Shown here: positions 1 through 11,000 of the stretch, in pieces | Position numbering within the stretch: the first letter of the stretch is position 1 | How the letters are laid out: each line of letters starts with the position of its first letter | NCBI GenBank assembly: GCA_026387515.1 | Contig: JAPLLP010000278.1 | Span: 1 to 12,058 of the forward strand | Length of the DNA: 12,058 nt | Direction: 5' to 3' | Source: Candidatus Omnitrophota bacterium | GTDB taxonomy: Bacteria; Omnitrophota; Koll11; Gygaellales; Profunditerraquicolaceae | The notes under the pieces: model-generated | Seen by the model: only the letters and a program-made list of their open reading frames with translations | Database searches by the model: none | What the model was told of the DNA's origin: nothing | Translations under genes and position numbers: made by a program

Positions 1-2075
1 CACCCGAACACCGCCAAGGCTGCTGCCCCGGCCATAAGCCCCAAAGCTGCGCCGCAGGAATACCACAGCCACCGTTGCGCCAAAAATTCCACCCGCTCTC
101 GCTCCGGCCCCGGCAGCATGGCGGGGCCAGAACCACTAGACAAAGAGATTTTTTCTATCATCTTCACTAACAGGCCTTGTTGTTCCTCAAAAAACTGCCG
201 CTGCTCAGAGGACAATCCCTTACCAGGTTCAACTATCACAACACAGCCAGAGTCCTGCAGTTTTAATAATGCCTGCTGGGGGGCTTGGCCCGTAACTAAT
301 TTTTTAAACTCTTCTATCCGCCCAATAGTAAGGCCAACGAACATCTTTCCCATCTCCTGAAGATTATTGCCAGATACAGAATATCCCTGTATCGCAAATA
401 TCAATTCATCAGAGAGTTTAGGCATAAGTTCGCTTTCAGAAAAAACGCTAAAGGTGATTATCCCGCATGAGCCGTCACTGAATTTCCTTGCGGCAGCAGG
501 GGTGGCGGCATCTGAAAGGCAGACACCGTAGTTGTTTCTTTCGTTTAGAAACTGCTCGGCATCAGCGAGTTCAAACTGAGAACTACCCTTAGAAACATCT
601 ACCCCTAATCCCAAAACATCTTCTTCTGCTATACCTGTAATACTTTTGTTCCCCGGATTCAAACTCAGCAACACAGAAGAATCATCCAACTTCACCACCC
701 AATCCTTCGTCCCCCATAAGGCATTTTGTCCTATTACTAAACCAGCCTTTACTCCTTCTTTTATCAGCTGGTCCAACAACCAGGCTGCGCTAGTTAAACA
801 GTCCCATCCTTGAAAGACCCTGTTTTTTAACACAATGAGAAGGCCTTTGTTTATGCCAGGCAGCAATATCTCAAGAGAGGAATCCGGGTGCATTAAGTCA
901 ACTCCAAAGCCAAATTTCTCTAAAGGATATTTCTGGCGACCAGCCTCCAATACCACGATGGAGCCAAGCGAACTCTTTGCTGTTGCCGGGACTGTGCAGG
1001 TAAGCCAGGCTATGAAGTTCAATAAGCTGTGCCACAAGATAGGCAGAATTACCGCGCTTATACGCAGAGTTTTAATCCAAATGCTCCGGCGTACCTGACG
1101 GTGCGCCTGCCTTACCGATATCGGCAAGAAACGTTCTAGCGCGCGCAACGCTATTTCGCTTACAAAGGCCGGTATGACTAAGATAACCGCGCCCAAAGCC
1201 ATGGAAACTGTACCAAAAACCTCTACATCGTAAGAAAGAAATCTAAGCTTAATGGTTTCATTAACTGTCGGAGGGCGCCACTGGTCATGCGCTACATCAT
1301 AAACATCTCCGTGCTGCTCCACGAATTTATCCGCGGAAATCACCGCGCCCCAGCACAGGGATGCTTCAAGGCTTGATGGTAAAATACCGAACCTTTTCAG
1401 CTCCTCTTTGATCGGCGCGCGGCCCACTACGTCCCAGAAGGTTACCAGAGCCGGATTCTTGGCTGAGCTTTTCATCATCGCGGGAACATTCGCCTTGACG
1501 GAGGCACATAACCCTACTAAAAAGATGTTGTCAAGGACAGCCAGGTTGATTGACTCGAAAAGATGTTTTAACAAATGAAATAGAAAGCTACCTATCCACC
1601 ACCAAAGGGCCAGGCAGATTACCAGCATAGCTATAGTTATCGCTGTACTTATAGCGAAAGGAACCTTGGTTTTCCATTCAGCATCTTCTTCGTTAGTATC
1701 AGAAGAATGCTGTAAAGAATGATTCTCCGGCTCCCATTTTTGTTTTTTGCCTTCCTTGGCGGGAGCCTCTGTTTCCAGATCAAGCATTAACTCCAACGCC
1801 TTAAGGGCCTCGGAACCATCCTCTTTAATAGACACTGAGTTTGTGTAACCTTCGACTACCTTTAGCATTGTTATCACCGAATCCCTTAGCCGGTAAAGTG
1901 CAGCCGAAAGATCAGGCCGATTTTCAGTTCCGAGCCAGCCCTCGACACAGGACAATGATTGAATAGTTGCCAATCCTGTTGTCCGCACGCGCTCGGGATA
2001 CAAGGTAATGGGAAGCTCCAATGATCTTTCTATAATCATACAGCTTTGCGCAAGCAAAGACGGATACCAAATCAT
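1..2075 (-). CDS. Polytopic membrane protein of unknown function, 3' end outside window
   Basis: An open frame of 691 codons begins at ATG 2075 and runs off the left edge without a stop. The ATG shares ATGA with the TGA of the giant upstream gene, a typical arrangement for translational coupling. Hydrophobic segments lie near residues 140-166, 176-193, 284-305, 339-361 and 669-691. A charged linker (about 96-137, rich in Glu and Lys) precedes the first. A soluble domain of about 290 residues (roughly 366-660) lies between the fourth and last segments. It contains alpha/beta-like stretches such as GLLIVLKNRVFQGWD near residue 432 and a CVVIVEPGKGL stretch near 610. I recognise no family or catalytic motif. 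No good ribosome binding site precedes ATG 2075. A GTG at 2156 has AAGG six bases upstream and would add 27 mostly hydrophobic residues, so the start is not settled. Reading frame is well supported; function is not. Confidence 0.85.
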   Translation of the reverse strand, partial: MIWYPSLLAQSCMIIERSLELPITLYPERVRTTGLATIQSLSCVEGWLGTENRPDLSAALYRLRDSVITMLKVVEGYTNSVSIKEDGSEALKALELMLDLETEAPAKEGKKQKWEPENHSLQHSSDTNEEDAEWKTKVPFAISTAITIAMLVICLALWWWIGSFLFHLLKHLFESINLAVLDNIFLVGLCASVKANVPAMMKSSAKNPALVTFWDVVGRAPIKEELKRFGILPSSLEASLCWGAVISADKFVEQHGDVYDVAHDQWRPPTVNETIKLRFLSYDVEVFGTVSMALGAVILVIPAFVSEIALRALERFLPISVRQAHRQVRRSIWIKTLRISAVILPILWHSLLNFIAWLTCTVPATAKSSLGSIVVLEAGRQKYPLEKFGFGVDLMHPDSSLEILLPGINKGLLIVLKNRVFQGWDCLTSAAWLLDQLIKEGVKAGLVIGQNALWGTKDWVVKLDDSSVLLSLNPGNKSITGIAEEDVLGLGVDVSKGSSQFELADAEQFLNERNNYGVCLSDAATPAAARKFSDGSCGIITFSVFSESELMPKLSDELIFAIQGYSVSGNNLQEMGKMFVGLTIGRIEEFKKLVTGQAPQQALLKLQDSGCVVIVEPGKGLSSEQRQFFEEQQGLLVKMIEKISLSSGSGPAMLPGPERERVEFLAQRWLWYSCGAALGLMAGAAALAVFG
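2072..2075 (-). promoter_or_regulatory. ATGA stop/start overlap (translational coupling)
   Basis: The giant gene ends GCC TTA TGA and the next gene begins ATG ATT TGG, sharing the four bases ATGA. No purine-rich ribosome binding site lies in the 20 bases upstream, so initiation at this ATG would depend on ribosomes finishing the upstream gene. That the overlap exists is seen directly; coupling is inference from bacterial operons in general. Confidence 0.6.
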
Positions 2076-5000
2076 AAGGCAACCGGCAAAAGCAATCCAT
2101 TGAGGATAAAATACCGGGAAAGGCGAGAAATCGAAGGGGTATGCCAGATAAACCACAAATCACCTTCATGAATGTTAGCAAGCAACCGCTTCAGGCGATC
2201 AAGGGCGTCTTCCCACTTTTTCTGGTCTGCGCCTAGAAGGTCAGAAGCGATACTGTTCGCTGAGCTTCTAAAATATAGATTACATATAAAATCTTGCATC
2301 ATCGTGAATATAATAATACCTGCGGTAGCGAAAAATCCTGCCACTAATATAGAATGCCATTTAAAGATCCATGCGCAGGAAACAATATATATACATATCA
2401 ATAGGCTAAAACGAACGATTGGCGGCCCGTCAAAAAACCAACGTTCTGCGAACTCGTGAAAAGATTCAAAGCTCACATGGGGAAGAGATGTATTTATGAT
2501 CATGTCTGGAGCAATCTCCCGTTCTCTCGTTTGCCATGTAACGCGTAAAAATAAAAATGCGTAAAGAAACCCTCCCGCCAACAATACCCACCCTGCATAT
2601 TCAACGATTGGCCTCAATTCACCCAAAAACAACAAGCAATCCGCCAACCCAATGAACGCGGCGGCACAGGCTATGCTAAAAGTGATACCTATCGCCTTCA
2701 GGTATCCCCTGCGCACGGATTCGATATCTCTAGCAATCCTCTGTGCCCAGATGGTATCTTCTTTACTACTCTCCCATTGCTCAAATTCATGTTTAAGTAG
2801 GCGGGATAAATCCGCTTCCTTATTTTTGCTGGAGAGCAATTCCGCGAGTTCCAGGCGTAGATATGTCGCGGCCACAAGTTTTCCGGTATCTTTCTTAAGG
2901 GTAAGGGCGGAGATAAATCTTCCAAGGGCCCGGTTCCTCCACAAGTAGAATGGCCCAAACCGCCTAAACCAGGGATACCGGGAAACAACAAAACGCAGCC
3001 TTGGATCAATGATCAGTTTCCCAATTTCGGCAGACTCTAACAACGAGCCTTGCGTTTCTTTAGAAAGCTGCGTGAAGGTAAAGATGCGGCCTTGATCCTG
3101 GGCTGCTTCAAGGTTACGGATTACGCCTTGCCGAATTTCAGGCGCGATGCTGCCGTCTATTCCATATACGCCCAACCCGCAGGCGCGAACATCGCCTGTT
3201 TCGCTTCCTGGGAAATTCTTCTCTTCCTTAGCGGGCGATGTGGCAACACATCCAATAATACCCAGAAAAGGAAGGAAATTTCTTAGCGCATCAAAATTTG
3301 GTACAAAGGTTGCGGAAGGCACATACCATTTGATCAACAGGCATAATGCCCCAAGGCCTAATATTGCCGCAAGGACAAACAATCCCTTGTGCGATTTAAG
3401 CCAGGACATAAATTTATAATAGCGCTCAAAACCCAGCGGCTTAGTCCGGCTCACAATTCCGTCAGATACGGTGGCGCTGGGGATTTCGCAATACTGCTCA
3501 AAGATTACCCTAAAGGCAGGAGGTATAAATGAAAGGATAAAGCTGGCCTTAAACAAGGCCCAGATGATTTTAAAACCCAGTAAATCATAGAACTTCTTCT
3601 CTTCTTCTGATTTCTTAGCCCGCGCCCAAAACATTACTCCCCAATTGCCGATAGTAATAATTACGCCGAAGGTAAGGATACAGATAAGCCTTAAACCAAA
3701 CTGCAAAAATACCGGAAGCAAAACAAACCAAGGACACCAGGCCGGAATGAGCTGTAACACATTGTAAAGTATATGAGTAAGTATCTGCAGGGAGCCGCAG
3801 CCAAAGGTTATCTTAGCTAAACGCAACCAATCATAACCCTGCCAATCCCCGCGTTTTGCGCGCTGCAATCCCTGCGTAAGCATATCCGCGATAAACCAGC
3901 TCACCATGCCCGTTCCGATATCTATTGCCGCGGCCGCGGGATATATGAGTTGGCCTGAAGCAAAAGCCAGGTCTTTATATAGAAAATAGTAGCTCATCCC
4001 GCCAAAAGCATTAATCATTAAAAGCGCTAACATTAATCCAATATGCAAATATCCCAGATACCTGAATACCGCGCCGTGGCGCTGGAAAAATTTCTGTATC
4101 CGGGGCATCTTTTTTTGCACGGCTTCTGGACGGCGGCCAAAATCAAGCCATTTTGCATCAAGGTCGTATCTTCCTACATAACTATATAGCGCTTCTAGAG
4201 AGTTTAACGGCGGGAGTTCATTAACAACGGGCCTGGGATTAAATGCCTCAGCCTGGACACGCAAGGCGCCCCATTCCCATTTACCTTCATAGTGCGCCTG
4301 CTCATGTACCCAGAGGGAATGACGGGTGAATTCGGAAAGTTCTCCGTGCGGGATATGCCATATAAATTTATCTTCTTTAAGACTGACGATAGGCCGGATT
4401 AATGCATAGACAGGTATAAGCGGGATAAACAACCATAGAGGCGGAGAACGGATAAACCGGCCGTAAATACACTGCAGCTGTTTTAAGTAGCCTTCAGCAG
4501 AAACTTTTAAAAAACCTTCTCTCGCATGCTTATTATTTTTTAAAATTCCGAAATATGCCAGGCCAAAAAGTTGGGTAATAACGCGGGAGTGCTGCGGCTC
4601 GGGAGATATGGGTTTTTTTGTCTCCCGCGCATCCTCTGCCTTACCCAGAAGATAAATATACCTGAAGGCTTCATCAATTGAAAGGCCCTGCCGGCGCGTC
4701 GTACGATAAGCAAGTTCCCCTATTGTTGAACCATAAATATACGCCCACGATATGGGTTCTCCTGCGGGGCTAAGGACAAAAGAACGATTGGCGTATTCTC
4801 CCTCGCGCAGCTGAGGCAATTTATAATCTTCGTCTCTCAGCGTATGAGAAACTTCCTTCAGGATCTCTTGTACCGCCTTATGATTCTCCGCTATGCTATT
4901 TTTCTCATCTTCAATATACGCCACACAGCGGGCAAGTAAGCTTGGCGTTGATAGCGTTTTGCGCACGGTAGCTTCCCGCAACACAGGATCCGCTAGGGCG

Positions 5001-8000
5001 GCTAAAGAAGTGCTTGAAAAAGCAACCCCCAGGAAATCAACACGGTCCTCATCGCCATTTTCCTGTCTTACCCCTAATTTATATAAGACTAATTTTGCAT
5101 ATGCATTCGCTAATAATCGATTGTTGGGAAGGCCCAGCGCGTGGGCTAATTCATGGGCAGCAGCTTGAATGAAATTAAAAGACCCTTCATCATTAATGAA
5201 GTCGGAGCGTAAAGATATCTTATAGCCGCTGGCTTCTCCGCTCACATCCGTACCTGCGTTTAATGAAACGGGCTTCCCTCTTGACTGCCACAATAAATAC
5301 AGCAGCGGAAATAATAAACAAAAAAATAACTTTCCGATAAATGTTCTTTTTGTAATCCTTTGTTCCCGATACTCATAGATGTACCTCCCTAATAGCATAA
5401 AGCAGAGCGCATTAATTGCATATACTATAACCCTAAAGGCCCACAAGGCAACCTTCTCGCTGCTCGAAAGCCTAAACTCCCTGAAAGAAATGCTGTCAAG
5501 AATCTCTTCCTTTTTTGAGCCGAGATTCAACGTATAGACGCTATCGTAAATATCGATTATTTTACCGACTAGTTCTCTCTGCTTAGGATTTAAGCCGGGT
5601 GCCTGCCTCGGCGCTGCCTCCGCCCTATTCAAAGACACTCCCAACCCTGCTCCGCATAAGAATTGACGCCTCGTTATTTTTGTACTATCACCCGCTAACC
5701 CGGCCTCTTGATCTTGGCCGAGATTGCATACGGTCAAAACATTATCCTGGGTATCGTAAACAAAATTTAACCCTAAAAACTCTAATTGTTTTTTGTTCGC
5801 ATCATGCGAAATGACTCTAGGCGCCAAGAGAAAATCACGAAAATTACATTTTACTAGGGACAGTCCTCGATCTAAAATCTTGCCAAAGTCTGCGCTTGCA
5901 TTCTGGAAACGTATCCGATACGGCTGTTGAAAGAAACCCCAAAGCACAGCGTTAAGATGCATCCACTTGACCCTGTTTGCTATGCTTAATTCCCGCATTA
6001 CCTCATATCCGTTTTCAAAACGTATCTGGCTCAAGAAATCCTCCAGTAAAGGCCACCTACCGATATAATCTTGGGTGTATTCATTGATCCGCGCCTCTTT
6101 ATCCCCATCCCGGGCCATGATTTCTTGATACGCTTTTTTCCGTGAGGCATAGGTAAGATTTTCCTGGGCGCAAACAATAAGGCCGCGAATAACCCTGCGC
6201 TCCAAAGCGCAAAATGCCTTGTCGCAATATTCACGATATTCTTGCCTATTAGATATGGGCGCATCCAGCGAACGCAGGCGCAGATAATAAAAATCATGCA
6301 ATAATATCTTTGCCTCAAATATCTCCTCGGCTAACATAGCGTCGGTTTCAGTGTGGTTTGTCCCCACAAATTTTCCGTCCTCTATTCTCACTTCCGGTTC
6401 TCTACTAGGTATCCATCCCTCATAAAGAGGATTAACAATGCGCACGCTTTGCTCGCTGGCTATCCTTGTCCCCGGATACGGCACAACAATGACCGTATTA
6501 TGGTCTTCGTTTCTGGCAAACCAACCCCAAGGTAACGGTTGCACATCATCTAGAAAACGCGCGGTGCGATAAACACTCTGCCAATCCTGTCCGGGAAGGC
6601 CGAGCAATAAATACCAATGCACCCCTACGCCTAATTGATTAGCAAATTTTGTAATGTCTTTGAGATGCTCAAGATCTAAACCCTTACCTACGCCTTTGAG
6701 TACCTTTTTATCACTTGTTTCAACACCCAACTCCAAGAATACAAGGCCGCGTTTACGCTCAGGATGCGCCATCTTTCTTAGCAAATCAACGCTTATATCA
6801 TCAGCGCATGCGCCGATAGTATAGATTATGTCTAAATCCGCCTTATTTATCAGATCGACCAATTTTTCTAGCCGACCCTGCCCCGCAGCTACATTATTCC
6901 CGGTAAACGCAAACCACCTAAAGCCCATCTTCATAAGGTATCTGACCTCTTCCATTACGCTCTCGGGACCGCGTAAACGGACACAGCCATTATATATAGC
7001 GCGCTGGCCGCAGTAAAAGCAGTTCCTGTGGCACCCTATATCGGTAAGTATGGCCACCTGTCTATTTCTGTTGTCCCTGAAATCAGTCAAATTCCCATAA
7101 AATAAATCCAGGCTTTTTGCGGCAAAAGGGTATTTATCCAATTCTAAAACTGCTTGGCGAGGTTGATAAGCAGCGTTTTCTCCTTTGCGCACTATTCCTG
7201 CTACGCCCGAGAAATCAGAAAGCCTGGTAGCTCCGGGCGCGCGCGCGGCGAGCAAGGCTATCTCGCAAAAGGTTTCCACGCTTTCACCGATGCAGCCGAT
7301 CTGAAACTCGGTATTCTTCATAGCCCATTCGGGTTCTACGGAAACCAGCACACCTCCAATAACACGTAATGCTTGGGGAACAAATTTCTTAAATGCCGCC
7401 GCGCAAGCCACGGCTAATTTCTTTTCTTCACTCAAAGCAGTAAGCCCGACAATAATAGGCTTAAACCCTCTTTGACTACCCATGTAATATCTTACGTAAG
7501 TTTCAATGGTCGCATCTGCCGGCTTATTCCCTAAATTCAATACCCTGATATCAAAATCAGGATAGCCTGAAGCATCTCTTTGAATAATCTCATTTTTCCC
7601 TAATCTTTGAGCAAATGCATGCAGGAATTCTTTGTCACGTAAAGGGCTGGCAAGGGTACCAGCGAGAATATGCTGGCCCGGGTCCCAGGCTTGACCATAG
7701 GGGCCGGTCTGATAATTGATGGCCAGGAGAATGCCCGGCTTGCTTTTTGCGCCATTCGCCACCCCCACCGGTTCGCCCGGCCGGGTGCCTACACGCACTC
7801 CCCAGTTATGCAGAGCGTGCTTAAAGACTGAAATATGATAGGCAAAACAAAATTCGAGGGGGTGGAATTTCCTTAGGGACTCGTGCATTAGGCTAAACCA
7901 TTTCTCATCATCAACGCGTTTGAAAAGGGCTTCACAGTTAGGCAATCCCTGATGGTCTTTCTTAAATCTTTCCGTGCCATTGGCAGATAAACCATATTTT

Positions 8001-11000
8001 AACGCCTCCCTACGGGGAGCATACCATTCTGCTATCCATTGTGCTACTTTACGCTGCCAGGTACGGGGAGAGTTAACCCACGCGTAGTAAATGCGGCCGT
8101 AACGGGTATGCGGGGCTACGCCAGGAGATAATTTATCATACTCCAAAACATATGTTGTAGGCCCACGCGGAACATTAACTATCCTTACCACTTTATAGCC
8201 GCGGAAATGATCCCCAATTTTTAAACCCAACTCCAGAGGTAAAGGACCGACTACATAATCAATCTTTCTTTCCGCTGCAGCAGTCACAGTGCCTATCTGC
8301 TGGTCCGCTTGATTATTGCCATACATAAACCATGGCGTGTGGATATCTACATAGACATAATCACCTCTTTTTTTGGCCTCTTCAACCAGAAGCTCAACCT
8401 GCGCTGGCGTAAGCTCTGGTAAAACTTCTCCCTTAAACGGCTCGTAATGGCCTCTCTTTAATTCCTTTCTTAAGAGAAGCGGATTTGTCCCCCAGCCTCC
8501 TGTTTGCCAGATAACAACATGTTTCTTCCCCTCAATTGTTTCTTGGGTTGCTTTTACCAAAGCCCGCCAATCCGGCCAGGTTTGCTGTTCATTCCTCACA
8601 ACCTCCACTGATTGATTGATATTCAGGCCAAAGATTAATGCCAATAAAACCGGGCTGAATTTAGCGCATTTTTCTATAAGATAATTCAAAAATATTCCGC
8701 CTAAGATCGCGCCAAACAGCACGCTTAGATTGAGATTTTTCAACAACGCTATATCGTGCGCCATATAAATGTGATATATAATCACCAAAGCTACTCCCAG
8801 GGTTAAAAACCAGAGCAAAACTAGCGCTTCTTTCTTTACTAACGATTTAGCCCTGAATGGTTTTGCGCGAACAACCCAGCACAAGCCTGTCGTGACCAAG
8901 ACCGGCAAAGCCATAACCAGAGCCTCCATAAAGATCGCCCCCCTTCCCATCGGGGCCTTTCCGATAAAACTCATACCTAAAGAATGTAGTGCCAATATAT
9001 CATGTCCAGATATGAAGAAATATCCCAGAACAAATAGCGTAAAAGGCAGGACAAAATATATTCTGAATACTGAAACTACCTCTGCCGCTTTTACAGACTT
9101 CTTTAATAGTCCGGGTAGATATAAATTTCTGGCATAAGCTGTTACAAACAATACAAAAGGCAGGTATAACCACAATGCATACCTGCTAGCCAAAGCTAGG
9201 GATAGAGAAACGACCGCTAACACAAATGATTTTTTACGATTTTCTTTTATGCCTTTAAGCATCTGCCAGAGGCCAAAAGCAAAAAACATGATCCCCGGAG
9301 CATCATAAGTGCCTAAATTGCTGATAAATAAAGCCGGGGCAGAAAGCCCGTATAAAAGTGCGGATAACCAGGCCACCCGCGCCCTGTTTTGTTCTTTCAC
9401 AAATGCTTCCGATATCATTTTAGCCATCTTATAAACAGAATAGATTGTAAGTAATCCGCATATAGCAGCCAAAATGCGTAGGCCATAAGTCCCACCTATA
9501 AGATTAGCTATGAGCCCCATAACCGGATAAATGTATTTTGAACCCGATGGCTTGATGTATTTTTCGCCGTTTAAGTCCGGCCAGATATTGGAATAAAGGG
9601 ATTCATCAACAAATTCGCCGTTGAAATTAATATTATAAAATCTTAAAAATATGGCCATAACCGTAATGACTCCTAAAAGTACAGTAAGAGGCGCTGAAAA
9701 TGGCTTACCCATCATTGCCGGCTTACCTTCCCAGAGCCAGAAGAAGCGGGAATTTTTCTCCTTATGTCTTCTCACTGCCTCTTCGTAAGTAACGATTCTA
9801 GGATCAGTCTCAGCTGCAAAGAACATAATATCATCCCGATCTTCAATGGGGTGGCTTTTCACAAAGGTTTCATTGTCTATCGGCGGCATCCAGAGGAACT
9901 TATTTCTCCTGCGATATTCCTCCCAGCGGGGAACGATCCTGGTGACCCAAAGGGCATTGAGGAAGAGGAAAAGTAGCGCAAACAGGATACTGACTATACA
10001 GGGAATGCCCAATAATCCAAACTCAAAGGCACAACATACCGCCGTGGCTCCGGAAAAAAATAAAGCATAAGACAACACGATGTGAATAATCCGGCCGACA
10101 AGCATCATTGCGGGATTAATTGATAACCTAGCTTTGTTGCGCTTAATAACCTTCTGTATCTCTTTACGGCCGTCCTCAAGGTCGAATTGCCGCAAAGAAC
10201 GCAATACCTTAATTGCCCTGGCTCCCGGATCAGTCTGGATAAATTGATTCTCTAAAGCAAGGAGCTCGGACAGGGTAAGATCGGGGTTATTCAATCCGGA
10301 TGTGATTTCCCCAAGGGCGCTTTCTGCTCTTCTAATCTTGGCTAATTCCGAATCTACTTCAAGGGCCAGGCCGGCTAATGCCTCTTGCAAAGAGACCCGC
10401 GCAGGCCCAACCTGTACCGATATCTCGCCTGGAGTTAGACTTGCCGCCTGCAATAGGGATTCTATTTTGCGCGCCATTGATAGCTCAGCTATATTTGCAG
10501 CCGGCGCGCCCTCGCCGCGTAGGGCCTTGACCAATATACCGCCTCTGTGCTCCGCAAAAAGCCAATTCCTGAGGGTATCTATTTCGTTTTGAACTGACCC
10601 TTGAATTGGAAAAACCCTGCCCTTCTTCTGCGCTACACTATCAATGGCAGAAAGCCTTGTGGTAAGGCCGAAGCCAAGTTTCTCTGGCCTGGGCTCTGCT
10701 ACTCTTTGCCTCAAGGTTTCAGAAGGAAGCGTCTGTTGCAATTCTGCTTCGTCCCGAGCATTATTCACTGCTGTCATAGTTTGCTCTAATTCTTTCCGCA
10801 GTTGAGCCGCCTCTGCGGCAAATATAGTTTCAAATACCTCAAATTGGATTTCTATTTTTCTCATTAATTCTTTAATCAGCCGATCTTTTACCGCGTCAGG
10901 ATGGTTCCAGGGAATAAGCGTAAAAAGCGCTTTCAGTTGCGCATAAATCGGAAGATCGCTTTTGGTTTTTAGCTGCCCTATCTGAGCTTGAATCACAGTA

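Noticed and set aside
2030..2074. TGA read-through or a TGA-recoding genetic code extending the giant protein
   Set aside because: Reading TGA at 2074 and 2038 as sense reaches TAG at 2032-2030 after only 14 codons, and the coding sequence below follows a different frame.
1924..3009. Minus-strand alternative-frame ORFs at 1924-2181 and 2698-3009
   Set aside because: Both sit out of frame over well-supported coding sequence. The true continuation below 2072 is the frame starting at 2075, which stays open for 691 codons.
3928..3939. Perfect 12-base GC palindrome CCGCGGCCGCGG
   Set aside because: It encodes a run of Ala codons inside a membrane segment and is explained by coding; no partner site or repeat seen.
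7231..7260. Alternating GC run resembling Z-DNA-forming sequence
   Set aside because: Short, and accounted for by Ala/Arg codons (LAARAPGA) in the B12 domain.
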